Shown here: piece by piece, positions 1 to 6,639 of the stretch
Numbering within the stretch: position 1 is the stretch's first letter
How the letters are laid out: every line of letters starts with the position of its first letter
The notes under the pieces: generated by a model
Told to the model about the DNA's origin: nothing
What the model saw: only the letters and a program-made list of their open reading frames with translations
Databases searched by the model: none
Assembly: GCA_031550325.1 (NCBI GenBank)
Contig: JAVBOR010000012.1
Coordinates: 1 to 20,297, forward strand
Origin: JAVBTT01 sp031550325
Lineage (GTDB): Bacteria; Bacillota; Clostridia; Oscillospirales; UBA929
Direction: 5' to 3'
Length of the DNA: 20,297 nucleotides
Translations under genes and position numbers: made by a program

Positions 1-153
1 GCGCATTGGGTGACTTTCCCGGAGTGAATCCGTGAAAGTCACTTGTTTCCATGCTTTGCGCTCAACCAGTCCAGCAGGGACCCGCCGCCTTCGGCGTCAG
101 GCTCGACGTGGTTTTGCGCAAAGGAACGAAGAGGCGGCTTTTGTCTACAAGCT
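1..153 (+). repeat. Composite hairpin element, copy 1 (cut by window edge)
   Basis: This is the 3' part of the composite element and matches 2330-2482 with four mismatches over 153 nt. It starts inside the 3' arm of hairpin B. It then shows hairpin C (10-42; loop GTGAA; outer arms GTGAC/GTCAC), hairpin D (about 54-123; arms CTTTGCGCTCAACCA and TGGTTTTGCGCAAAG around the conserved core), and the terminal half-site E, TTTGTCTACA, at 140-149. One of the four differences (position 36 versus 2365) changes a T-A pair to a T-G pair in stem C, so pairing is kept. It lies 3' of the nuclease gene, in antisense orientation to it. Confidence 0.85.
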
Positions 154-193
154 AGGGCGTTCCCGGATTCACTCCGGGAACGCCCTAGCTTGT
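147..193. repeat. Perfect 20-bp inverted repeat with C-type loop
   Basis: The arms at 147-166 and 174-193 are perfectly complementary over 20 bp and separated by a 7-nt loop, ATTCACT. The inner part, GTTCCCGG...CCGGGAAC, and the loop (reverse complement AGTGAAT) match the C hairpin of the composite element in reverse orientation. It overlaps the end of copy 1 by three bases. No T-run follows on either strand, so it does not look like an intrinsic terminator. A similar half-hairpin begins at 20278 and is cut by the window end. Confidence 0.85.
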
Positions 194-225
194 CAAAAAA
201 AGTTCTCGCGTCCTCGTCTTTTTTC

Positions 226-283
226 GGGTTTTAGTCCGGCAAGAGCCCGCCGCCTGCGGCCACAAGGCTCGACGTGGAACCCC
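226..283 (+). repeat. Isolated D module of the composite element
   Basis: This is a degenerate D core (CGCCGCCTGCGGCC near 249-262, then GGCTCGACGTGG at 266-277) with short outer arms GGGTT/AACCC. It ends a few bases from the stop codon of the nuclease gene. The linker before it (CAAAAAAAGTTCTCGCGTCC at 194-213) resembles the one before the D module at 2521-2590. Confidence 0.6.
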
Positions 284-288
284 TGAGA

Positions 289-1992
289 TCAGTCGGCCTG
301 AGTGGGCAGGCGCGCGTACCCCTTCTTTTCGGCCTCGGCAGCACTCCGAACGTAGACGAGACCGGAGGAGGCGCCGCCGGCTACCCTGTCGTACGCGGCG
401 TCGAAGGGTAGGGAATAAACCGACTTTCCCTCGTCGGTGACAAAGCATTTCACCGTGGGATAGTCATCATAGGGGACAAGCTCGTTGACTTCAATGCCGA
501 CGTGCATGGCGTAGGTCTTCGCGGACTGAGTAAGCGTGGTGGTTGTGTACAGGACACCCTGATAGGAGCCGTGAGGATCCTGCACCCGCATTAGCGTCAC
601 AGCGCCCGATAACTGCAGAAGGGTGTCCTCCCGGATCGGTTTGTCCTGTGGCCACCGCTTGCACTGGATGATAAGGCACGAGTCCTCCGAGGTCGCGACC
701 AGATCGATGCCGCTGCTGCCGGACTCGCCGACAGCGCCGCGGTATTCAACGCTGTAGCCCTCCTTTTCGCAGAGGTATCCCACAAACCGCTCATATTCCA
801 GCGCAAGCAGCGCGGCGTCCTTGTCTTCGCGGCTATATGCGTCCATGGTCTGCCGGGGTTCCTCGGCGTCCGCCGGACCTGCCTCCCAAAGAGGTGGCGG
901 GACGGCTTCGGGAAGGGGCGAAGGAATCTCGGACAAAGGCGCGAAGTCCTCAACAAGGATTGGGGCGGAAAACACCTGGCCGGTGTCCTCAGCGCCTGCC
1001 TCGGCGTCGGAAGTCTCCGGGACGACGCCTCTTCCGGGGCTGAAGCGCCTTCTCAAAATCCTATAGGAAATGATTCCCCAAGCTAAGGCGGCGGGGACGG
1101 ACGGAACGTAGAGATCGCCAAAGTACACCGACCAAATCAGCATAAACAGAAGATACATGACGACGATATTGAGCAGAGCATTGAGCAGAAGCTTTACTTT
1201 ACTGATCGGTTTTTTGTAGAACAGGACTAACCAGATAGGAAAAAGAAGGTATCCCAGGCCAGTGATCAGAATAAACAGAGTGTTTCCCCAGGGAGTGGTT
1301 TCGACGAGAGACAAAAAGGCGGCCGAGTCTTCTGTCAAGGGCCCGGGCGAGGCAGCCGCAGATGTATCAGGTGCGTCCAGCGGCGGGCCGGGAAATTCAA
1401 CGGACTGTATATAGTCCTCGAAGCTGGATTGATCCCGGGAGGAGATGGGCTCGACGGTTGTGTACTCAAAACAAAAGAAAGCGGGCCCCGAAAACGCCAT
1501 GTAAACGATCAAGTTTCCGGCCACGTCATTGTCCTCGATGGACAGCTTTGTACCGAAGAGACGGGCGTTGTCGAGATCGATGACGCTGACGCCTTCGTCC
1601 GCGATCACATTGGAATAATTCATTTCATCATATAATTCGATCAGCTCGCTCTCCGGAGCAGCGTAATAGTACTCATAGGTTTCGGTGTCAGTGGCAATCT
1701 CGGAAATGACCACGCTGGAAAAGCCGTCTGCCTCGGGACGATAAAAAACAAGAGTAACACCTTCGTCGTAGTCGAAAATGTCTTGAACGTCAGCGGGAGC
1801 GTCCAAAGACGTGCCCCTTCTGTAATGATCAAAGCCATCTATGGGCGGAACCCACAACGTACCGATGGAGAGTTTTTGCGCGTCTGGGTCGAAGTCAAAT
1901 TCCGCCAGCGCGGGAACGGTCAGCGCGAAGAGAGTGAGGCAAATCACCAATAACATCCTCAGTGTCAGGGAGCGCTTTAAACTGCATTTCAT
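289..1992 (-). CDS. Membrane-anchored protein with extracytoplasmic domain and C-terminal Mrr-like nuclease domain
   Basis: The likely start is the ATG at 1992, because it begins a clean signal sequence (MKCSLKRSL, then a hydrophobic stretch ending PALA) and has GGAAAGG 12 nt upstream. The in-frame ATG at 2034 has no SD and would add 14 residues. Numbered from 1992, residues 30-215 form an acidic extracytoplasmic domain that I do not recognise. Three membrane segments follow (about 237-259, 267-291, 298-313). Then comes a Pro/Ala/Glu-rich linker and, at about 391-506, a restriction-endonuclease-fold domain of the Mrr_cat type. It carries ALEYERF (Glu401), SGIDLVA (Asp430) and IIQCKRW (Gln443, Lys445), the D-(Q)xK signature of these nucleases. 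The predicted topology puts the nuclease in the cytoplasm. In known Mrr-type proteins this fold cleaves DNA, often modified DNA; the target here is unknown. A weak promoter (TTGCGC-17-TAAACT, -10 at 2047-2052) may serve it. It stands alone, between repeats. Confidence 0.85.
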   Translation of the reverse strand: MKCSLKRSLTLRMLLVICLTLFALTVPALAEFDFDPDAQKLSIGTLWVPPIDGFDHYRRGTSLDAPADVQDIFDYDEGVTLVFYRPEADGFSSVVISEIATDTETYEYYYAAPESELIELYDEMNYSNVIADEGVSVIDLDNARLFGTKLSIEDNDVAGNLIVYMAFSGPAFFCFEYTTVEPISSRDQSSFEDYIQSVEFPGPPLDAPDTSAAASPGPLTEDSAAFLSLVETTPWGNTLFILITGLGYLLFPIWLVLFYKKPISKVKLLLNALLNIVVMYLLFMLIWSVYFGDLYVPSVPAALAWGIISYRILRRRFSPGRGVVPETSDAEAGAEDTGQVFSAPILVEDFAPLSEIPSPLPEAVPPPLWEAGPADAEEPRQTMDAYSREDKDAALLALEYERFVGYLCEKEGYSVEYRGAVGESGSSGIDLVATSEDSCLIIQCKRWPQDKPIREDTLLQLSGAVTLMRVQDPHGSYQGVLYTTTTLTQSAKTYAMHVGIEVNELVPYDDYPTVKCFVTDEGKSVYSLPFDAAYDRVAGGASSGLVYVRSAAEAEKKGYARLPTQAD

Positions 1993-2088
1993 AAAGCAAA
2001 CCGGCCTTTCCATCGCTTTCTTTGCAAGCGCCATTCACTTGGAAACAGTTTACCATAGAATTCCAACCGGCGCAAGAAGAGCTATTTC

Positions 2089-2235
2089 GACAGGCTGTGG
2101 ACAAACGGGAACATTATCCACAAAAACGACGATCAATGATCGGCTTTGTGGAGCCTTTCAAAGAAGCGACGTTCCCGGAATGAATCCGGAAACGCATTCT
2201 CTTCAAACCGCCGAGTGGTTTGATCTTGTCACCGC
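2089..2235 (+). repeat. Scrambled fragments of the composite element
   Basis: CAGGCTGTGGACAAACGGGA at 2091-2110 matches the 5' end of the element, and TGTGGA/TCCACA (2096-2101, 2117-2122) form a short A-type stem. TCCACAAA (2117-2124) can pair instead with TTTGTGGA (2145-2152). A C-type hairpin follows around 2169-2194 (loop ATGAA, with TTCCCGGA/TCCGGAAA), and then a B-type hairpin, TCAAACCGC CGA GTGGTTTGA, at 2203-2223. The order is A, C, B rather than A, B, C, so this looks like a degenerate or rearranged copy. Confidence 0.6.
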
Positions 2236-2270
2236 TTTAGCAGACAACCCCGCCGAGGGCGGGCCTGAGA

Positions 2271-2481
2271 CTGTAGACAAACCTTCGATTTGTCTACAAA
2301 CGGGAGCAGGAACGCGTCTTTGTAAAGACGCGCATTGGGTGACTTTCCCGGAGTGAATCCGTGAGAGTCACTTGTTTCCATGCTTTGCGCTCAACCAGTC
2401 CAGCAGGGACCCGCCGCCTTCGGCGTCAGGCTCGACGTGGTTTTGCGCAAAGAAACGAAGAGGCGGCCTTTGTCTACAGGC
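2271..2481 (+). repeat. Composite hairpin element, copy 2 (full length)
   Basis: This is the clearest copy. Hairpin A: TGTAGACAAA (2272-2281) with TTTGTCTACA (2289-2298). Linker: CGGGAGCAGG (2301-2310). Hairpin B: CGCGTCTTT (2313-2321) with AAAGACGCG (2324-2332). Hairpin C: 2339-2352 with 2358-2371, loop GTGAA, 13 of 14 positions pair, with one C/T mismatch. Linker: TTGTTTC. Hairpin D: arms 2383-2397 and 2438-2452 (13 of 15 pair) around the core 2398-2437. Half-site E: TTTGTCTACA (2469-2478), identical to the 3' arm of A. The ends CTGTAGACAAA and TTTGTCTACAG form an 11-bp terminal inverted repeat. It lies antisense to the upstream operon's last gene. Confidence 0.88.
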
Positions 2482-2504
2482 TCTATGCAGCTTTTCAAAA
2501 AAGC

Positions 2505-2590
2505 CCCTCGCGCCTGCGTCCTATATTGGTTTTCACGTCGAGCCTGACGCCGAAGGCGGCGGGTCCTCGCTTCTCTGAAAACCGATAAAG
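2505..2590 (-). repeat. Reversed D module next to the glycosyltransferase gene end
   Basis: The core CGTCGAGCCTGACGCC...GGCGGCGGGTCC lies at about 2536-2565, with an inner stem CCTG-CGCC/GGCG-CGGG. The outer arms CTATATTGGTTTTCA (2521-2535) and TGAAAACCGATAAAG (2576-2590) pair at most positions. On the strand that encodes the glycosyltransferase, this module would be transcribed shortly after the stop codon at 2621. Its arms are nearly the same as those of the D hairpin at 7892-7961. Confidence 0.75.
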
Positions 2591-2620
2591 GCAAAACCCA
2601 ACTGGCGTTCGGCGGAGCGC

Positions 2621-3622
2621 CTACCGCGTTCTGGCTCTCAGAAAGATGGAGCGCATGCGCGTGTAAACCGCGCGGCAGAAAATATATTTGGAGACCAAAC
2701 AGTGGCGGATACAAAAATGAAAAAACTTCGTGCGTAGCGACCGCGCGGCGCCCTTTTGAAAGCATTTGCACCCGCGGTTTTCCCGCATGATGAGCTTGAG
2801 TTTGCGCCGCTTTTCGGAAAGCGGAATTTTGGCGCGCGCGCAAAAGCTCAGAATCCACTCAACGAGTCCGCTCTCCCGCCACGAATAGTCAGGGTCAATG
2901 TGTTTTCGGATGTAGCTCTGTCCGATTTCAGCGCACATGACCTCGTCGTCGTAAAAACAGTCGCTGTAGCCTGCCATAGTCGACATGGGGTTGGTGTTGT
3001 TGTAAAAATACAGCGAGTCCTCCAAAAAGCACAGCTTCTCCACGGCCTCCAAAACGGTGATGCTGAATACATAGTCCTCTGCGTACTTTACATCGGGAAA
3101 CACGGCGCCGCTCTTGACAATCACGTCCCGGCTGAATAGCTTGCAGCACACAGAGTTGCAGAATGTGCGCAGCGATCCCAGCAGCAGCTCGCGCTCAAAA
3201 TCCTCGCGGCGGCCGACGGCGGCGGGCGGCAAAAACTTCTCGCTCTCACCGGCGGAAATCCGCGTGTAGCCAAAGATCACCAAATCGGCGGCCGACGTTT
3301 CGGCGGCGGCCACAGCCGAAGAGATCGCGTGAAGCTCCAGGTAGTCATCGGAGTCGACAAACAAAACAAACGCGCCCGTCGCGGCGGAAAGGCCAAAATT
3401 GCGCGCTGCTGCCACGCCGGCGTTATTCTGGTGAAGGGAGAGGAAGCGCGCGTCCAGGCGCGCATATTCGTCACAAATGGCACCGCAGTTGTCGGGTGAG
3501 CCGTCGTCAACCAGCACAATCTCCAGGTCGGCATAGCTTTGCCGCGCCAAGCTGTCCAGACAGCGGCGCAGGTAAGGCTCCGCATTATACACCGGAACAA
3601 TGACGCTCACTTTGGCGCGCAT
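2621..3622 (-). CDS. Family 2 glycosyltransferase
   Basis: This 333-residue protein has an N-terminal GT-A fold of family 2, which transfers a sugar from a nucleotide-sugar donor, typically in exopolysaccharide or wall-polymer synthesis. Motifs: VSVIVPVYNAE at 5-15, VLVDDGSPD at 36-44 (donor-binding Asp39/Asp40), NNAGVAAARN at 66-75, the metal-binding DSDD at 90-93, and KYAEDY (Glu182-Asp183) where the catalytic acid is expected. A basic, partly hydrophobic C-terminus (about 275-333) suggests membrane association, but no clear membrane helix is seen. GGAGGA lies a few bases before the ATG at 3622. It is the last gene of the prfA operon, 27 bp after the aminopeptidase stop. Acceptor and sugar cannot be told from the sequence. 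Confidence 0.9.
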   Translation of the reverse strand: MRAKVSVIVPVYNAEPYLRRCLDSLARQSYADLEIVLVDDGSPDNCGAICDEYARLDARFLSLHQNNAGVAAARNFGLSAATGAFVLFVDSDDYLELHAISSAVAAAETSAADLVIFGYTRISAGESEKFLPPAAVGRREDFERELLLGSLRTFCNSVCCKLFSRDVIVKSGAVFPDVKYAEDYVFSITVLEAVEKLCFLEDSLYFYNNTNPMSTMAGYSDCFYDDEVMCAEIGQSYIRKHIDPDYSWRESGLVEWILSFCARAKIPLSEKRRKLKLIMRENRGCKCFQKGAARSLRTKFFHFCIRHCLVSKYIFCRAVYTRMRSIFLRARTR

Positions 3623-3649
3623 ACGACTCCTCCATCTCCGGGGACGGTT

Positions 3650-5029
3650 TTACCCGGTATAGACCGCCTGACAGGCTTTATACATCATATAGTTATCCAG
3701 TTTGGAGATGATCTCAAACGGCGCGTGCATGGACAGCACCGGAACGCCGGCATCGACGACCTCGATGTTTCGGTTGGCGATATACGCTGCCACGGTTCCT
3801 CCGCCACCCTTGTCCACTTTGCCCAGTTCACCGACCTGCCAGAACACATTCTGCGCGTCGAGCATCCGGCGGATTCTGCCCATTGTCTCAGCCGAGGCGT
3901 CCGAAGCGCCGCCCTTTCCGCGCGAGCCGGTGTATTTGAAGATGCCCACGCCCCAGCCCATCAGGGCGTTGTTGCGCTTGTCCGACACGTCCGCGAAGTT
4001 GGGGTCAAAGGCGTTGCACACGTCGCCCGAGAGGCAAAAGCTGTTCTCATACACACGCCTGAGCGGAATGTCGCCGCAGATGTCCCTCATAAACATATCG
4101 ATGAACGCGCTCTGCATGCCCGTGACGCCCACCGAACCGATCTCCTCCTTGTCCATGAGCAGCGCCGCGCACGTGTGGAGCGGCGCGTCCAGGTCGATAA
4201 GCGCGCGCAGCCCGGCAAACGAGCAGACGCGGTCATCGTGGCCGTAGCCGCCGAGCATCGAGCGGTCAAGGCCGACGTCTCTGGCGCTTCCGGCGGGCAC
4301 CAGACTCAGCTCGGCCGTTCGGAAGTCAATCTCCGTGATCCCATAGCGCTTATTCAGAAGCTCCATCACCGCCAACTTCACGCGGTCGCTGCCCTCGTCG
4401 CCGTCGGGCACAAGGCCGGCAAGCGCGTTCAGCCCTTCGGCGGGAAACGCTTCAGAAACCGTTTTCTTGACCTGGTCGGCCGCCAAATGCGGCAGCAGGT
4501 CGGTGATGACCAGCACAGGGTCGTCCGGCTCATCGCCGATACAGACATCGACGCGCGACCCGTCGGCGCGGTAGACAACGCCGCGAAGCGCCAGGGGAAT
4601 GGCCATCCACTGGTATTTTTTGATGCCGCCGTAATAATGGGTTTTCAGCAGCGCCATCTCGGCGTCCTCGTACAGAGGATTGGGCTTAAGGTCAAGGCGG
4701 GGACAGTCCACATGCGCGGCGGTCATGCGCACGCCCTCGGAGAGCGGGCGCTGCCCGATTACGGCCAGCATCAGCGACTTTCCAAAGCGCTCTTTGTAAA
4801 TCCTGTCTCCCGGGTTTAGCGCCATTCCGGCGGCATAGCGCCTAAAGCCTGCTGCTTCGGCCAGCCGAATCGCCTCGGAGACGCACGCGCGCTCGGTTTT
4901 TCCCTTGTTGAGGAAGCGAACATACTCCTCTGCATAGACCTGAACATCGCGCGCCATGGCCTCATCCATCCGGTCGTATCCGTTTTTCTCCGGCAGCAGA
5001 AGCTCCTTGCGCTTTTGATCTTTATCCAA
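3650..5029 (-). CDS. M18 family zinc aminopeptidase
   Basis: This protein removes N-terminal residues from peptides in the cytoplasm; M18 enzymes use two metal ions and often prefer acidic residues. I place the start at the TTG at 5029, because AAGGAG lies 8 nt upstream and the start sits one base after the coaE stop, which suggests coupling. The GTG at 5038 directly abuts AAGGA and has no room for a ribosome. From the TTG it has 459 residues, normal for M18. Metal and catalytic motifs are all present: AAHVDCPRLD (His106, Asp108), GHDDR (Asp265 region), DKEEIGS (Glu295, Glu296), SGDVCNAFDP (Asp336) and LSMHAP (His435). The variant HVDCP replaces the more usual H-x-D-S-P. It is the fourth gene of the operon. 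Confidence 0.93.
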   Translation of the reverse strand: MDKDQKRKELLLPEKNGYDRMDEAMARDVQVYAEEYVRFLNKGKTERACVSEAIRLAEAAGFRRYAAGMALNPGDRIYKERFGKSLMLAVIGQRPLSEGVRMTAAHVDCPRLDLKPNPLYEDAEMALLKTHYYGGIKKYQWMAIPLALRGVVYRADGSRVDVCIGDEPDDPVLVITDLLPHLAADQVKKTVSEAFPAEGLNALAGLVPDGDEGSDRVKLAVMELLNKRYGITEIDFRTAELSLVPAGSARDVGLDRSMLGGYGHDDRVCSFAGLRALIDLDAPLHTCAALLMDKEEIGSVGVTGMQSAFIDMFMRDICGDIPLRRVYENSFCLSGDVCNAFDPNFADVSDKRNNALMGWGVGIFKYTGSRGKGGASDASAETMGRIRRMLDAQNVFWQVGELGKVDKGGGGTVAAYIANRNIEVVDAGVPVLSMHAPFEIISKLDNYMMYKACQAVYTG

Positions 5030-5030
5030 C

Positions 5031-5624
5031 TCAGCCACTCCTTAAAATTGAACTTAAAACCTCTCGCGCATTTTTTTCGAGGTCTTCCAGCTTTCCCTGA
5101 TTGTCAATGACATAATCGCAATTTTGAAAAAAGTATTCGTCGCTCTGCTGAGCGTGTACGCGCGCCCACGCGCGCTCCGGGCCGAGGCCGTCGCGCGCGG
5201 CAATGCGCTTAAGCCGCCTGTCCATGGGCGCCACAACGCCGACAACGCAATCGCACAAATCGGACAGTTCGGTCTCGATGAGATAAATTGCCTCAATGGC
5301 GGCGCAAGTCTCACCCTGTGCCGCTGCGCCGGAGAGGCGCTTTCTGATTTCTTCCACCACATACTTGTGTGTGATGCTGTTGAGTTTTTTCAGCTCGGCG
5401 GGGTCGGAGAACACAATGTCGGCCAGCTTTTTCCGGTCAAGCCGGCCGCCGGAAAACACACCGCCAAAATGGTCCTGCAACTCGGCCAAAAGCGCCACGC
5501 GCTCTCGGAGTAGCTCATGGTAAACACTGTCGGCGTTGAAAACCTTCAGCCCAGTGGATCGCCATATCTCCACAATCGTCGACTTTCCCGCGCCAGACCC
5601 ACCGGTTATGCCAATGACTTTCAT
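5031..5624 (-). CDS. coaE: Dephospho-CoA kinase
   Basis: CoaE phosphorylates the 3' hydroxyl of dephospho-CoA with ATP, the last step of coenzyme A synthesis in the cytoplasm. The 197-residue length is typical. The P-loop GGSGAGKST is at 8-16, and NADSVYHEL follows with Asp32 in the expected catalytic position. LNSITHKYV (about 81-89) and AIYLIETEL (about 110-118) match the CoA-binding part of the family. GAGG lies 7 nt before the ATG at 5624. It begins 9 bp after the stop of the threonylcarbamoyl-AMP synthase gene, and its stop is followed at once by the aminopeptidase start. Confidence 0.95.
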   Translation of the reverse strand: MKVIGITGGSGAGKSTIVEIWRSTGLKVFNADSVYHELLRERVALLAELQDHFGGVFSGGRLDRKKLADIVFSDPAELKKLNSITHKYVVEEIRKRLSGAAAQGETCAAIEAIYLIETELSDLCDCVVGVVAPMDRRLKRIAARDGLGPERAWARVHAQQSDEYFFQNCDYVIDNQGKLEDLEKNAREVLSSILRSG

Positions 5625-5633
5625 TTTGCACCC

Positions 5634-6638
5634 TCAAATGTGTATTTCAGAATATCCAGCCGCTTTGTAAAGCCGGTTGGCCACGGCTTCTGCCAGCCCG
5701 TCCCCGTCAGGACAGCGCGCGTAAATCACCGTAACGTCGGTCTCATCCAGCGCCAGCAGAGCGTCAAACAGCGTCCTCGCCAGCGCCTCGGGGTCATCCT
5801 CCGGCCCATAGGCCCGGACAACGCCCGCCCTGAAAAGGGAGCGTTCGTCGTCAAAGCAAAGCACCCCTATATGTTCGGGTTCCGATTGCGCTGAAACAAA
5901 CTCCGCCATTCGCTCCGCGGGGCCACGCACAATGTGTAGTGGCGCGCGCGGCGCATAGTGGCGGTACTTCATGCCGGGTGCGCGGGGCGCGCCGGTTTGG
6001 GGCAGATTCGGAGCGACCTCGACCGAACCGAGAACGGACTCAATGCTCTTTTTTGTCACGCCGCCGGGGCGCAGAATACATCGGTTTTCAACGTCAAACA
6101 CCGTGGATTCAATGCCGCAGGAGCAAACGCCTCCATCGATGATCATCTCAATGTCTCCATATAACTCCGCCAGCACATGCGCAGCGCGCGTGGGGCTCGG
6201 CCGCCCGGATCGGTTGGCGGACGGCGCTGCCAGCGGAACACCGGCCGCCAAAATGACCCTTCTGGCCACATCGTGCGCGGGACACCGCACCGCAACCGTT
6301 GACAGCCCGGCAGTCACTTCATCGGGCACGCACGCGGCGCGCGGTAGCACCAGAGTCAGCGGTCCCGGCCAAAACGCGGAAGCCAGCTGCCAGGCGGCTT
6401 CTGGCACATCCCGCGTCAGTGTATCCATTTGCTCGGCGCTCGCGATATGCGCAATGAGAGGATTGTCCATGGGCCGGCCCTTCACGGAAAACACGCGCCT
6501 GAGCGCGTCCCGGTTGAACACGCTGGCCGCCAGTCCGTACACCGTCTCGGTGGGAATGGCCACGAGCCCGCCGGCTATCAGCAGGCGACCGGCCAGTTCA
6601 GCCCATGGCGCCGACCCGTTCGGCGCAAAAATGGTCAT
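5634..6638 (-). CDS. L-threonylcarbamoyladenylate synthase (Sua5/YwlC type)
   Basis: This enzyme makes threonylcarbamoyl-AMP from threonine, bicarbonate and ATP for the t6A37 modification of ANN-decoding tRNAs. It has 334 residues, so it is the long Sua5 type with a C-terminal domain, not the short TsaC type. The YrdC-like domain spans about 10-200 with PTETVYGL (29-36), KGRPMDNPL (53-61), SANRSG (140-145) and GIESTVFD (175-182). The linker APGMKYRHYAP (about 220-230) is the family hallmark before the Sua5 domain. Start and stop of the neighbours are tight: the prfA stop TGA, one T, then this ATG. MtaB, at the other end of the window, acts later on the same tRNA base. Confidence 0.95.
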   Translation of the reverse strand: MTIFAPNGSAPWAELAGRLLIAGGLVAIPTETVYGLAASVFNRDALRRVFSVKGRPMDNPLIAHIASAEQMDTLTRDVPEAAWQLASAFWPGPLTLVLPRAACVPDEVTAGLSTVAVRCPAHDVARRVILAAGVPLAAPSANRSGRPSPTRAAHVLAELYGDIEMIIDGGVCSCGIESTVFDVENRCILRPGGVTKKSIESVLGSVEVAPNLPQTGAPRAPGMKYRHYAPRAPLHIVRGPAERMAEFVSAQSEPEHIGVLCFDDERSLFRAGVVRAYGPEDDPEALARTLFDALLALDETDVTVIYARCPDGDGLAEAVANRLYKAAGYSEIHI

Positions 6639-6639
6639 A

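Larger units (their letters stand above)
1993..2620. other. Repeat-rich 628-bp gap without a supported gene
   Basis: The gap between the nuclease gene and the glycosyltransferase gene holds fragments of the composite element (2089-2235), one full copy (2271-2481) and a separate reversed D module (2505-2590). Short ORFs here translate repeat sequence and have no SD. A small GC-rich hairpin, CCCGCC GAG GGCGGG, lies at 2248-2262. I see no strong promoter on the plus strand. Confidence 0.7.

Noticed and set aside
147..193. Intrinsic terminator of the nuclease gene
   Set aside because: The hairpin is strong but the minus strand continues AGACAAAAGCC with no T-run. The T-run on that strand comes before the hairpin, not after it.
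32..286. Short plus-strand ORFs at 32-286 and 2361-2588 with nearly the same peptide start
   Set aside because: They translate hairpins C and D of the repeat. The peptide RRLRRQARR also appears in other strands and places (2391-2858 minus, 19487-20188 minus) wherever a D core is read. No SD precedes them.
1..2482. Integron-like attC sites, because structure is kept while sequence varies and a gene lies between copies
   Set aside because: No GTTRRRY/RYYYAAC boxes in the attC layout were seen, the copies lie in both orientations, and the other genes are housekeeping genes with their own promoters. No integrase is in the window.
3539..4819. 426-codon plus-strand ORF opposite the M18 aminopeptidase gene
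   Set aside because: It is an antisense shadow in GC-rich DNA. The minus strand has all the M18 motifs; the plus-strand product is His/Arg-rich without a family pattern.
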